This document shows positions 13,661-26,100 of a stretch of 64,000 nt of DNA, in pieces; position 1 is the stretch's first letter, and each line of letters opens with the position of its first letter. The stretch is from assembly GCA_028583605.1 (NCBI GenBank), contig CM053337.1:19219694-19283693 (forward strand). Reading direction: 5' to 3'. The notes under the pieces are model-generated. The model saw only the letters and a list, made by a program, of their open reading frames with translations, was not told the origin of the DNA and made no database searches. The position numbers and the translations under genes were made by a program. This DNA is from Dastarcus helophoroides (Eukaryota; Arthropoda; Insecta; Coleoptera; Bothrideridae).

Positions 13661-15195
13661 AGATTTTCGATTTAAAAATTGAAATTTCAACTTTTTTTTA
13701 GAAATTTCAACTTTAAACACCAAATTTCGACGTTTTTTTTTTCGAAATTTTTACATTAAAGTCAAAATTTTTACTTTAATCTCGGGATTTAAAGAAGAAA
13801 CAGTCAACATTCCGTGATAATTTTTTTTCAAATTGATGTTCTTTCTACGCTCTTGTAATTTTTACTTTAAAAAAAAAGTCGATTCTTGATCGGTGATAAG
13901 TTAAATACGTAAACTGAAAATAGATATTAGGAAATTTTTCTTTGGTAAGTTTCACGTTTTTATTTGTCAAATTTATATAATGTTAAGGTCACTAGATTTT
14001 ATTCTTCACTTTTACTAATTAACAAAATGAAAAAATAAAATAAAATAAAAGAAACGAATACGTAAAAGTAATTGATGTTTGTTCTTATATTTTCTGAAGA
14101 GTATTTTCTAGAAATTTTGATAATTTTTTCAAAATTCCGAGTTGAAATTGAAAATTTTAAGTTATTTTCTTCCCTTCTACGTCTCTATAAGCATATAGTC
14201 GATACGTATAAACGTATAAACAATTTCTTGCCGAATTCTGCTGTTTTTTCTCAGAAATTTTCAGTTGATATTCTAACTTTTTATATTTTTGAGACTTAAT
14301 TTTTATTTAACATTTTGAAATAATTTAGAAATATCTACATTTTTAATTTGCCATTTCGACTTTAAGATCGAAATTTCTAGAAAATGTTTTTATAAATTTC
14401 GATTTTCTAAAAATTTTCTTTTCAGTTTAGCTCGAAACATTTTTTATAATGTTAGCGTTTTTTTTTGTTTAAAATTTTAATTTTTTCTAAAGATCTTTAT
14501 TTTACAATTTCAGTTTTTTATTTTTTTTCTAAATTTTTTGCTTTGCACTAAAAATTGTGTTTTTTTTTTTTAATTTTAATCCTAGTTACGAAATTACTAC
14601 TTTTTAAAACAAATTTCGAGTTTAAAACCAAAAGTTTTGCTTCATCAGATAACTTCCGGTTTTTTCTCAATATTTAAATTTTTTCTGAATATTTCGGTAA
14701 ACTCAACATTTTGAGTTTTAAAAAAATGTACCTTAAACTTCGACCCTTCTGGATTTTTAATGATAAAGTTCTTTTCTTCTTCATCCTTTTAATTTCTTGT
14801 CCAAATTTCCACTTTTCCTGAAGATTTTTAAAATAAATTCAAAGTTTCGACAAAAATCGAAATACAAATTAAAATGGAAGCTTCTACTGACTTTTTTTAA
14901 TTTCATCTTAAATATCTAATATTCCTAATTTCGTCTTTGATCTCAAATTTTATGCTGCTCTGAAGAGTTCAAAAATCAGTTAATTTGAAAAAATTACTGG
15001 GTAATTCTAAAAAAAATTTTAAAATTCAAATTTGGAAGATTTAAATATCGAGACTGAAGTCGAACTTTCGAGTTTCGAATTATAGTCCAAATTTCGAAGT
15101 TAAGATTAGAAATTTTATGCAAAAATAAAAAAATGAGCACTAAGTAAAAGTTCAAGACGTTTATTGACTTAACAACTCAGCTTTGACTTTAAATT
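13661..15195. other. Degenerate AT-rich DNA
   Basis: Decayed GAAATTTC-type sequence with long T runs, mostly T-rich on the plus strand. No exon or RNA gene was seen. A 75-codon frame at 14,072 has no coding character. Confidence 0.5.
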
Positions 15196-15246
15196 TTGCA
15201 ATATTGCTTTTTTCGAAGAAATTTCTGTGTCTCTAACATAAAAGGT

Positions 15247-15275
15247 GGGGGGGGGGGGGGAGTTGGACCCCCCCC
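15247..15275. repeat. G14/C8 homopolymer hairpin
   Basis: A run of 14 G is followed after seven bases (AGTTGGA) by a run of 8 C. Single-strand pairing of G with C is possible, and the G run could also form a quadruplex. The following bases (GAACGAAAATTCTGGCTACG) look like a fragment of a dispersed element, but no family is certain. Confidence 0.6.
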
Positions 15276-15289
15276 GAACGAAAATTCTG

Positions 15290-17790
15290 GCTACGTGCCT
15301 GACTGGTTATTTGAAAATAAATTGTCAATTTATATTTCAGCCCCAAATTCTACAAAATGCTTCCGCCAACCACGTTTATCGGTTTTTAATAAAGTATTAA
15401 GACACATGAAAATTTTAAAAAGTGCATTTTGAATAGGAAACACATTAGCATATGAAATATTAAAAAGTAATTAAATATATCACAAGTTTGGAATTATTAA
15501 CATACGTTTTACTTATTATATAGTAAGCACATCTAGGCGTAAATAAAACTCGTAACAATATAAGAAGTAACAAGTAAAAAATGTACAAATAAGATTTAAA
15601 TTCACACCATTGGCAATGTCGAAAAATAATTTACTTTTAACTTGTAACAATTTATGCGTTTGGATCATATTATACAACGCCACATATAATTAAGTACAAA
15701 AATATAAAATTTCACAATATATCATTATAAACAAAGTTATATTATTATGCTACGAATTGTATAATTACTAATTAAGTAGACTTTTGATTTAATCATTACG
15801 AAATACTATATCTCTTCTATATATCATTATCCTCGTAAATTGGAATGCTTAGTAAATATACAATATATCTAGGTATATGTACAAGCTGTGACAATTTAAA
15901 CGTAGATTTTGGATGCCCAAGCTTTCAGAATAAACAACCTTCAGATCAAGGGCATTGGAAAAGGTCAACGAGTCAATTATTACATCGTGGGCGACCATAC
16001 TTTTTCTAAATTCTGTTCTTCCTTGGAAAATACCGATTTGCCTAACTTAATATCAATTTATATACCAATCGTTAAAGCCGTTTACGAGTTACACGACCTA
16101 AAACGTTAACGCCACCTCAATATCAATGTGCTAACATCCAACGCAAATTACGCAAAGATTGACAAAATGGTGTTACATAAAAAATGTTTTTTTTTTGTGT
16201 AAAATCGTATTTTTCAGGAAATATGTTAACTTAAGAAGTAAAAACTAATCTAAATATAAAATTTGATCCAAAACGTTAGAGCCATTTCCGAGATACACGA
16301 AATAAATTTATGTATTTATATACAAGAATTCTTGGCTTAAATGTCCTTAATATAAAATGCGGAAGTGTGTTTGTCTGTCTGTTTGTTTAGAGTTGCCAGA
16401 TTTTTTTCTAAATTTTCTCCTCTCGTGTATATGGCACGACTCATTTTCTATGTAAATAAATGCAAAACGAGGCAATCACGACACGATGACGACGCCATCT
16501 AACGACAAGGGTCCAAACTTGATACAACTTTGCATGTAGGATTCTTTTAGAGGAAATATAATGGTCTGATAGTTTGACAGCGTTATAACGTGATAGGGCG
16601 CGACGTCTCTTCTCGGCTTCTCTGCGTTCATAGTTGCCAGATCTCGCATATTTTACGGGTTCTTCCATATTTTGGTAAATCCTATTTGGAAATAAATTGG
16701 CCGTATTTTAGAGTGCCACGGTAACACAAATTTTTATATTGAAACTATAAAGATTTGAGTCAATTCAATAAATTCAAGAAACTTTCAATTTTGGACAGTT
16801 TTTTTTGTTATATTTTACTTATTCGTTTAAATCAGAAGACTAAGTCGCTGGTAATAGTTAGTATAAGATAAACGAATTTCGAGGGCTTAGAGTATGGGTA
16901 GCCGAACTACCAACGGACGACCTGCTTGCGCTATGGCGCCAAAACGGACCTCTGACAAAAGCCCAGAAGATTTAATATTTAATATTCCATATCTCATATT
17001 CCACATTCCACAGTGACAGTGACACTTTTGCTGTGTTATTCTGAAAGCTTACGCACCGAAACACCTTCAATTCGTCGATTGAGTCAATCATCCAGTCAAT
17101 AACAACCCTCCTAGTTAAAAAACTTTGTCTCTGCGTTTGCGAAACCACCCCCTCCACGTCGACTATGAGGTTTTGTGCTTCTTCTTGAGATTGGTGCGTT
17201 TTTCGCCGTCGGCGTTGAGGTTGATTTGCAAGTCTTTGTAGTCGAGCTGTAAGTACCACTTAAGTGTCATTCTGCCCATATTGGTCGACAATGTGGTGCC
17301 CAACAAATTAACCATCCACAGCTGAATAGATCATCTTATATAGTACCGAGATTTCCATGGATAAGTCACGAGAGGAACTTACACGATCAATGGATGACGG
17401 TCCCGACACCCACACAAGGAGGAAATTCGTTATTAATTTTGGATGAGACCAAATGCTTCACCGTGATGATGTGGATGATGAGGTGGATCATGCTAATCCA
17501 CTCCATTAGTTACGAAGGATAAGAGAATTTTGATTGATTTCATTTTTATTGATATGATCGTGGAAAGTTGTCAACTAATTTACTAATTAAAAATCAGTGG
17601 TTCCCAAACTTATTTTTGGTTCCTAGCACCCTTATTATATCAAAATATCTTCGCGGTGTCCTAAGCCAAAACATTAATCTATTTGGAACAGTTGACGTGT
17701 GCAATTAATGCAGATAGTTTAGAAATACATAATTTTGATGGTCCTTGATTATCTTCAAAACTTGAAATACATAAAATAATTTAAAAAATT
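15290..17790. other. Mostly unique intergenic DNA with mobile-element traces
   Basis: AT-rich but not tandemly repeated. Two related words occur at about 16,063-16,115 and 16,262-16,305 (forms of AACGTTA(A/G)AGCC..TT(T/C)..CGAG.TACACGA), suggesting an old dispersed repeat. 16,363-16,392 has a TGTTTGTCTGTCTGTTTG tract often found in insect transposons. Minus-strand frames at 16,441-16,668 and 16,972-17,259 have mixed composition (RREAEKRRRALSRYN; RRRRKTHQSQEEAQN) and could be decayed element coding; no family was recognised. Confidence 0.4.
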
Positions 17791-17879
17791 GAATATCATG
17801 AAAATAATTATAATGAAAGTAGCTGATATCCACGTCTTCGTCTGCGTAAAAGAGGGGAAAGGAGTCTGTGGTCACCCTT

Positions 17880-19540
17880 TTAAAAATTCCCGACTCTTAT
17901 TCGACTCTCAAAACTTTTCTGGAAATTTTGAAAATTTTGACTTTTTTTCGAAGAATTCGATTTTTATTGAAAATTTCGAATTATTCGGAAAATGTTGACA
18001 TTTCAAAATATGTACTTTTTTAAAAATGTCGTCTTTTCCCATTCGACTTCCTAAAAACTGTTCTAAAAATTTTGAAAATTTTAATTTTTTTAAGAAATCG
18101 ATTTCTATTGAAAAATTCGAGTTTTGATTGAAAAATTCGAATGTTGATTGGAAAATTCGAATTTTTCTGAGAATGTTGACATGTCAAAATATGCACTTTT
18201 TTTAAAATATCGACTTTTCCCGTTCGACTCCCAAAAATTTTCTAGAAATTTTGAAAATTTAAATTTTTTTGAAGAAGTCGAGTTTTATTGAAAAATTCGA
18301 ATTTTGATTGAAAAATTCGATTGTTTCTGAGAATGTTGACATTTTAAAATATGCACTTTTTTAAAATGTCGACTTTTCCCGTTCGACTCCCAAAAATTTT
18401 CTAGAAATTTTGAAAATGTTGACCTCTTTTTTGAAGAAGTCGATTTTTATTGAAAAATTCGAATTTTGTTTGAAAATTTTCGAATTATTCTGAAAATGTT
18501 GACATTTCAAAATATGCACTTTTTTAAAATGTTGACTTCTCCTGTTCGATTCCCAAAAGTTTTCCAAAAATTTTGAAAATTTTAACTTTTTTTTGAAGAA
18601 GTCGATTTTTATTGAACAATTTGAATTTTGAATGAAAAACTTGAATTTTGATTGAATAATTCAAATATTTCAGAAAATGTTGACATTTTGAAATATGCAC
18701 TTTTTTAAAATATCTACTTTTTCCTTTCGACTCCCAAATTTTTTTAAAAAATTTTGAAAATGTTGACATTTTTTTGAAGAAGTCGATTTTTATAAAAAAT
18801 TCGAATTTTATTTGAAAATTTTAAATTGTTTTGAAAATGTTGACATTTCAAAATATGCACTTTTTTAAAATGTTGACTTTTCTCGTTCGACTCTCAAAAG
18901 TTTTCCAGAAATTTTGAAAATTTTAACATTTTTTTTGAAGAAGTCGATTTTTATTGAAAAATACGAATTTTGTTTAAAAATTTTGGATTATTCTGAAAAT
19001 GACATTTCAAAATATGCCTTTTTTTAAAATGTCGACTTTTCCCATTCGACTTCCGAAAAACTGTTCTAGAAATTTTGAAAATTTCAATTTTTTTTAAGAA
19101 GTCGATTTTTATTGAAAAATTCGAATTTTGATTGAAAAATTCGAATGTTGATTGAAAAATTCGAATTTTTCTAAGAATGTTGACATGTCAAAATATGCAC
19201 TTCTTTTAAAATATCGACTTTTCCCGTTCGACTCCCAAAAATTTTCTAGAAATTTTGAAAATTTTAATATTTTTCTAAAGAAGTCGATTTTTATTGAAAA
19301 ATTCGATTGTTTCTGAGAATGTTGACATTTTAAAATATGTACTTCTGTCGACTTTTCTCGTACGACTTCCGTAATTTTAAGAAAAGATTTTAATTTTTGC
19401 TTTAATTTTTTTCCAAAGTTAACAAAATTTCGATATTTTTCGAAATTACAGCTTATTTCTCGATATTTCGATTTATTCTCGAAATTACGATTTTTTCTCG
19501 AAGTATCGACTTTTTTTTTCAAAATTGCGCCTTCCGTTAG
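17880..19540. repeat. 160-180 bp satellite
   Basis: The landmark AAAATATGCACTTTTTTAAAAT recurs at about 18,186, 18,347, 18,508, 18,690, 18,849, 19,009 and 19,188, spaced 160 or 180 bp. The longer form carries one extra GAAAAATTCGAATTTTGATT block. Each unit also has TCGACTTTTCCCGTTCGACT. Minus-strand frames of up to 162 codons are repeat by-products. Confidence 0.85.
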
Positions 19541-19559
19541 ATTACAACTCTTCTCCAAA

Positions 19560-21870
19560 TTACGTTTTTTGCTCGAAGCATCGATTGTTTTTCTCAAAAT
19601 TACGCTTTTCTCAACTTTTTCGAAATTTAAACTTTTTCAAAATTTGGACTTTTATTTCGAAATTTCAGATTTAACCTCAGAACAAACAGTTGATTTCACT
19701 TTTAAAGTCACAATTTTAGGAAAATACTGGAATTTTTGCTTCAACTTTTTTTCTAAGTTATCAAAATTTCGATTTTTTAAATTACAGCTTTTTTTTTCGA
19801 TAATTCGCTTTTTTCTCGAAATTACAATTTTTTTCTCAAAGTTGCGACTTTTCTTCTCAAAATTACGCCTTCCTTCAAATTGTAACTCTTCTCTAAATTA
19901 CGTTTTTTGCTCGAAGCATCGACTGTATTTTTCGAAATTTCAACTTTTTCGAAATTTCAATTTTTTTCAAAATTTCGACTTTAATTTCAAAATTTCTGGT
20001 TTAACCCCAGAAGAGAAAGTTGATTCCACTTTTAAAGTCATAATTTTAAGAAGACATGTCAGTTTTTGCCTCAACTTTTTTTCGAAGTTATCAAAATTTC
20101 GATTTATTTCGAAACTACAGCTTTTTTTTGATATTTTGATTTATTCTCGAAATTACAATTTTTTTCTAGAAGTATTGACTTTCTTTTCAAATTTACGCCT
20201 TCCTTTAGATTGCAAATCTGCTCCAAATTACGTTTTTTTGCTTAAAATATCGACTTTTTTTCTAAAAATTACGTTTTCCTCGAAATTTCAACTTTTTTCA
20301 AAGTTTCGATTTCAATTTCAAAATTTCTGGCTTAACCACAAAACAAAAAGTTGATTTCACTTTTAAAGTCATAATTTTAAGAGAAGGTTTCAATTTTTGC
20401 TTTAATTTTTTTCCGAAGTTATCAAAATTTTGATTTTTTTCGAAATTACGGCTTATTTCTCGATATTTCTATTTATTTTCGAAATTACGATTTTTTCTCA
20501 AAGTATCGACTTTTTTCTTCAAAATTGCTCCTTCCGTTAGATTACAACTCTTCTCCAAATTACGTTTTTTGCTCGAAGCATCGATTGTTTTTCTCAAAAT
20601 TACGCTTTCCTCAACTTTTTCGAAATTTCAACTTTTTTCAAAATTTCGACTTTAATTTCGAAATTTCTGGGTTAACCACAGAACAGAAAGTTGATTTTAC
20701 TTTTAAAGTCACAATTTTAAGAAAATACGGGAATTTTTGCTCCAACTTTTTTTCCGAAGTTATCAAGATTTCGATTTTTTTTCGAACTTACAGCTTTTTT
20801 CTCGATATTTCGCTTTTTCTCGAAATTACAATTTTTTTCTCAAAGTATCGATTTTTTTTCTCAAAATAACGCCTTCCTTGAAATTGTAACTCTTCTCCAA
20901 ATTACGTTTTTTGCTCGAAGCATCGATTGTTTTTCTCGAAATTACGCTTTCCTCAACTTTTTCGAAATTTCAACTTTTTTCAAAATTTCGAATTTAATTT
21001 CCAAATTTCTGGGTTAACCACAGAACAGAAAGTTGATTCTACTTTTAAAGTCACAATTTTAAGAAAATACGGGAATTTTTGCTCCAACTTTTTTCCGAAG
21101 TTATCAAGATTTCGATTTTTTTTCGAAATTACAGCTTTTTTCTCGATATTTCGCTTTTTTCTCGAAATTACAATTTTTTTCTCAAAGTATCGACTTTTTT
21201 TCTCAAAATTACGCCTTCCTTGAAATTGTAAATCTTCTCTAAATTAGGTTTTTTGCTCAAAGTATCGACTGTTTTTCTCAAAATTACACTTTCCTCGAAA
21301 TTTCAACTTTTTCGAAATTTCAACTTTTTTCAAAATTTCGACTTTAATTTCGAAATTTCTGGGTTAACCACAGAACAGAAAGTTGATTTTACTTTTAAAG
21401 TCACATTTTTAAGAAAATACGGGAATTTTTGCTCCAACTTTTTTTCGAAGTTATCAAGATTTCATTTTTTTAAATTACAGCTTTTTTCTCGATATTTCGC
21501 TTTTTTCTCAAAATTACAATTTTTTTCTCAAAGTATCGACTTTTTTTCTCAAAATTACGCCTTGCTTGAAATTGTAGCTCTCCTCCAAATTACTTTTTTT
21601 GCTCGAAGCATCGACTGTTTTTCTCAAAATTACGCTTTCGTCGAAATTTCAACTTTTTCGAGATTTCGATTTTTATTTCGAAAATTCTGGTTTAACGACA
21701 GAGCAGAAGTCTTTTAAAGTCATAATTTCAGAAAAACATTTCAATTTTTGCTTTAAATTTTTGTCGAAGTTATCAAGATTTCGATATTTTTCGAATTTGG
21801 AGCTTTTTTTCGATATTTTGATTTATTCTGGAAATTGCGACATTTTTTTTTAAGTATCGACTCTTCTTTT
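19560..21870. repeat. 345-350 bp satellite, block beyond the Mctp 3' end
   Basis: Each unit contains GGTTAACCACAGAACAGAAA, an AAAGTTGATTT(C/T)AC word, a TTATCAAGATTTCGATTT word and a series of TCGAAATTAC blocks. Units start near 20,008, 20,340, 20,668, 21,011 and 21,361. Frames of up to 261 codons on the plus strand are periodic Phe/Ser-rich translations of the repeat. Related to the block at 24,480-29,020, in the same orientation. Confidence 0.88.
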
Positions 21871-22517
21871 TAATTGGCTAAAAAAAACCAATAAACAATG
21901 AATGACATACGCATAACTTCGCAAAGAAGGTAATATTCGATTCGGTAACACGATTTTTTTTCTCAAAATTCTGGAAAGGAAGAAGCAACTGGCAAAGGAA
22001 AAGTCAATAAACAGTGAATCAAATAATCTTTAAATTCGTAAAAACGACATACCTCGAAAAAAAGCTGAAATTTCAACAAAAACTCCAGTTTAGGGAAAAA
22101 AGTCAAAAATTTCAAAAACAAAAGGACGTACTTTAAAATAAAACCGAAATTTTGAGAAAAGGAAAATTTTGAGAAATTGTTAATTTCGAGAAGACGAATT
22201 TTACAATAAAACTGGAGTTATGACAAAAAGGGGAAATTTTGAGAAAATGATAATTTCGAGAAGACGAATTTCGAAATAATACTGAAATTTTGAGAAAAGA
22301 GGAAACTTTGAGAAAAAAAGAAAATTTTGTAAAATTAGTAATCTCGACAAAACGAATTTTGAAATAAAAGGCGAAATTTCTAGAAAAAGCTCCTGTTTTT
22401 TCACTTAATTAAGCAACAGATGGAAGGGGACAAACGCATCCACCTTCCCACTCCAATGGAATTGATGTGACAGATTCGATTTTGCAGAATTCGATTGTAG
22501 TTTTTTGGAATTTGGTT

Positions 22518-22523
22518 TTTAAT
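22518..22523 (-). terminator. Mctp: Possible polyadenylation signal of Mctp
   Basis: ATTAAA on the minus strand about 300 bp after the Mctp stop. No AATAAA was found on this strand between 22,400 and 22,820. In such AT-rich DNA the hexamer is weak evidence. Confidence 0.25.
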
Positions 22524-22632
22524 AAATTTTTCGATTATTAACAACTCTCCACACAAAAAAACATGACTGGAGACTCTTTAGTCAGAGTTTGACACTCTTT
22601 TTCTATATTTGAGGTATTTCCCAGCGCCAAAC

Positions 22633-22747
22633 ATGTCATTTTTGATATTTTTAGCTGTTTACATGCTCAAGTTTCTCGTCAAGTAGAATTAAGTTTCTAA
22701 CGAGAAGAATAAACATAAAACGAAGCTAAAAATATCAAAAATGACAT
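22633..22747. repeat. Inverted repeat, 24-bp perfect arms, in the Mctp 3' UTR region
   Basis: Left arm 22,633-22,656 (ATGTCATTTTTGATA...) is the exact reverse complement of right arm 22,724-22,747. The 67-bp spacer has weaker dyad parts (AAGTTTCTCGT / ACGAGAA). A few more bases match outside the arms (GCGCCA / TGGCG). The arm starts 73 bp past the Mctp stop, so the transcript could form a long hairpin. A small MITE is the other reading. Confidence 0.75.
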
Positions 22748-22819
22748 ACTGGCGTTTTCGAGCTAGCATCAATATGGCGGAAGAAGGTCAGACTCGTACT
22801 AGAGAGTCTCTAATGCAGA

Positions 22820-23162
22820 CTACCCCCCACCCTTTCGCCTCGCCCGAGCGCAATCCTTTTCTCGTTCAGCAGCGTCCTTTCGAGGATGAAATGATCGATG
22901 GCCACCACATTGCGAAATGGTACGACGGACCAGATCCCATGGACGTGCACTTACCAGCATTTCGTCGTCGGGCACCCTCGATAAGAGATCTAGAACTTCG
23001 TTGTTAGGAACGGCGTGAGGCCTCAAAATTCTTCTAAAGAATTTGTTGGTGCCCCACAACATTAAGAGGTATCTTATTGGGATAAAATAGAGCACTACCG
23101 TCCCTGCTACTAGCAACGTAATCGCTATCCAACTTAGATATGGCACTGTGAAGTTAAATATA
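22820..23162 (-). CDS. Mctp: Mctp exon 14, second transmembrane segment and C-terminus
   Basis: It encodes IFNFTVPYLSWIAITLLV, then VVLYFIPIRYLLMLWG (TM2), the signature NKFFRRILRP, and PNNEVLDLLSRVPDDEMLV. A basic, less conserved tail ends RRKGGG at a TAG. The start AG|TATATTTAAC completes an Asn with exon 13. After VPDDE the tail differs from what is remembered of fly Mctp, so the exact C-terminus is less secure than the rest. Confidence 0.93.
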
Positions 23163-26100
23163 CTAAAACGAAACGATTATTATCATGGTACCTCAATTTG
23201 AGAACCTACTTCTTAACTGCCTCAAGAAGAGACACGATTTTCCCAATTGCGTTCTGTACACTTTGAGTCACTTCCTGTATAGCTTGTAGTCGCTCTTTTA
23301 GACTCTTCTTTTCTTCCTGGAAATATGCAATTGGATAAATTGATCCCCCTTCTAAACTTACCTTCCCCCACCTCAAGACTTACCTTCTCTTTATCTTCAT
23401 CATCATCTTCGTCGATATCAGAGTCAACAACTTCATCCCAAGGCACTGATGTAGGACCAGCTAACACTTTAACAATGTATTCTTTTAAAAAAATCAACAG
23501 TAGCGCCACAGGCAGCATCCACGGTTGAAAATAATAGCATAAAATCAACCACACGTTCAAGGCAGCAAAACTTTGTATCCTCGACTCCCATTCGAAACAA
23601 TTCCTAAAACATCAACCGTCAGCGAACTCCCCCAACAAAACCCCACTCAATACCTACTGGAAAACCTTCCCAACTTCGTAAAAATACAAAATGAACACTT
23701 TAAGTCTTAATACGTTTTTCACAAAAACCTGTCTTTTGAATTTCATCTCAGTCTGCATATACTTCTCCTCCCTCGGATTCAAAGTTCTTATGAACGCTCT
23801 GACGGGGTTCCACGCCAGGTGCATCTCCAGTAGGATTTGCGGGCAATTTCCCTTGGCTCTATTGCGTAACTTTTTGTCTTTGAGGGCGTACCATCGCTTT
23901 TCGCCGCTGCGTATCCTCAGTAGTGGTATGGCGACCTTACCGAGAAATTCGACTTTGTGGTCGCGATCCTCGTCGAAGACCGTTACCTCGAGGACGTTGT
24001 TGATGTCTTTGACGTTGAAGGTGAAGATTTTTTGCCAGGATGGTGTTAGGGTTTTGTATTCGGTTTGGGTTTGGAGGCGGGCGTTGCCCAGTTCAAGTAC
24101 GCAGAAGGGGTCGCTTTTGCCTCCGATGTCGGCGGCTGCTAGGCCGGTGGCCCTGAAGACTTTGACGGTTAGATGGCCCACGTCTTTGACGTTGTGTAGG
24201 GTGCGTTGTAGTTCCTGTTTAAGTAAATTAGTTTTAGCTACTTGGGGATAAAACCGATTTTGGAAATTTTTAAATCATTTAAACCAGTTTTTTATCAATA
24301 AAGTAGCATCTTTGTTTAATTAAACTTAAAATTATTAAAGGCAACTGCCAAAATCAAGCTTTTTCTGTAGTGCAGCTTTGGAAGAATTTAAATTTTGTGT
24401 GGAAAAATGTGAAAAATGATAACAGCAATTTTTTTAACTTCCTAATCTTTAAGACTCCTGGAAAACTCACTTTAAATTGCAACTTTTTTCTAATTTAAAC
24501 TTTTTTCAAAATTTCGACTATAATTTCAAAATTTCTGGTCTAACTACGGAACAGACAGTCCATTCCACTTTTAAAGTCACAATTTTCAAGTAATATTTCA
24601 ATTTTTGCTTCAACTTTTTCCAGAAATTATCAAGATTTCAATTTTTTTAGAAACTACAGCTTTTTTCTCGATATTTTGATTCATTCTCGAAATTAAGATT
24701 TTTTCCCTCGAAGTATCGACTTTTTTTTCAAATTTACGCCTACCTTTAGATTACAACTCTCCTCCAAATTAGGTTTTTTGCTCGAAATATGGGCCGTTTT
24801 TCTCAAAATTGCACCTTCTTCAAAATTTCAACTTTTTCGAAATTTCATTTTTTTTTTCAAATTTTCGACGTTCATTTCGAAATGTCTGGTTTAACCACAG
24901 TACGGGAAGTTGATTTTACTCTTAGAGTCACAATTTTCAAAAAACATCTCAATTTTTGCTTTGACTTTTTTCAGAAGTTATCAAGATTTCGATTTTTTCG
25001 AAACTACAACTTTTTTCTAGATATTTTGATGTATTCTGGAAATTAGGATTTTTTCTCAAAGCATCGACTCTGTTTTTCAAAATTACGTCTTTTATTAGAT
25101 TGCAACTCTTCTCCAAATTACGTTTTTTTGGTCGAAATATCGACTGTTCTTCTCAAAATTACGCCTTTCTCAAAATTTCAATTTTTTCGAAATTTCATTT
25201 TTTTTCAAGGTTTCGCCTTTCATTTCGAAATTTCTGGTTTAACCACAGTAGATAAAGTTGATTTCACTTTTAAAGTCACAATTTTCAGGAAACATTTCAG
25301 TTTTTGCTTCATTTTTTTTCCGAAATTATCAAGATTTCGATTTTATTCAAAATTACAGCTTTTTTCTCGATATTTTGATTTGTTTTCGACATTAGGATTT
25401 TTTCCTCGAAAGCTTGACTTTTTTTTTCAAAATTGTGCCTTCCTTAAGATTGCAACTCTTCTCCAAATTACATTTTTTTTACTCGAAATATCGAAAGTTT
25501 TTCTCAAAATTACGCTTTTCTCAAAATTTCAACTTTTTCGAAATTTCATTTTTTTTCCAAGATTTCCACTTTCATTTTGAAGTTCCTGGTTTAACCATGG
25601 TATATAAAGTTAATTTCACTTTTATAGTCACAATTTTCAGGAAACATTTCAGTGTTTGCTTTATTTTTTCCAAAGTTATCAAGATTTCGATTTTATTCGA
25701 AATTACAGCTTTTTTTCTCGATATTTTGATTTGTTCTCGAAATTGAGATTTTTTCGTCGAAGGTTCGACTTTTTTTTTAATTACGCCTTCCTTTAGATTG
25801 CAACCCTTCTCCAACTTACGTTTTTTGCTCGAAATATCGACCGCTTTTCTCAAAATTACGCCTTCTCTAAAATTTCAACTTTTTCGAAATTTCATTTTTT
25901 TTTCAAGGTTTCGATTTTTATTTCGAAATTTCTGGTTTAACCACAGTAAATAAAGTTGATTTCACTTTCAAAGTCACGATTTTCAGAAAACATTTCAGTT
26001 TTTGCTTCATTTTTTTCCTAAAGTTATCAAGATTTCGATTTTATTTGAAATTACAACTTTTTTCTCGATATTTTGATTTGTTCTTAAAATTAGGATTTTT

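Larger units (their letters stand above)
21871..22819. other. Mctp 3' UTR and downstream spacer
   Basis: 22,060-22,390 is a short array of GAAATTTTGAGAAAA-type words with period near 60 bp. 22,400-22,630 is unique. 22,633-22,747 is an inverted repeat. 22,748-22,819 adjoins the Mctp stop codon and is probably 3' UTR. Confidence 0.5.

Noticed and set aside
16441..17259. Two minus-strand frames with basic, mixed composition, considered as transposon proteins
   Set aside because: No recognisable catalytic or structural motif; kept only as a possible decayed element in the spacer note.
19569..20354. A 261-codon plus-strand frame, the longest in the window
   Set aside because: It is periodic with the 349-bp satellite, and the same words recur in every monomer. 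Phe/Ser-rich composition reflects TTC/TTT-rich repeat DNA.
22741..23007. Plus-strand frame opposite the last Mctp exon
   Set aside because: It is the antisense shadow of the conserved minus-strand exon.
23691..24251. A 186-codon plus-strand frame
   Set aside because: It is antisense to Mctp exon 11, whose minus-strand frame encodes a clear C2 domain.
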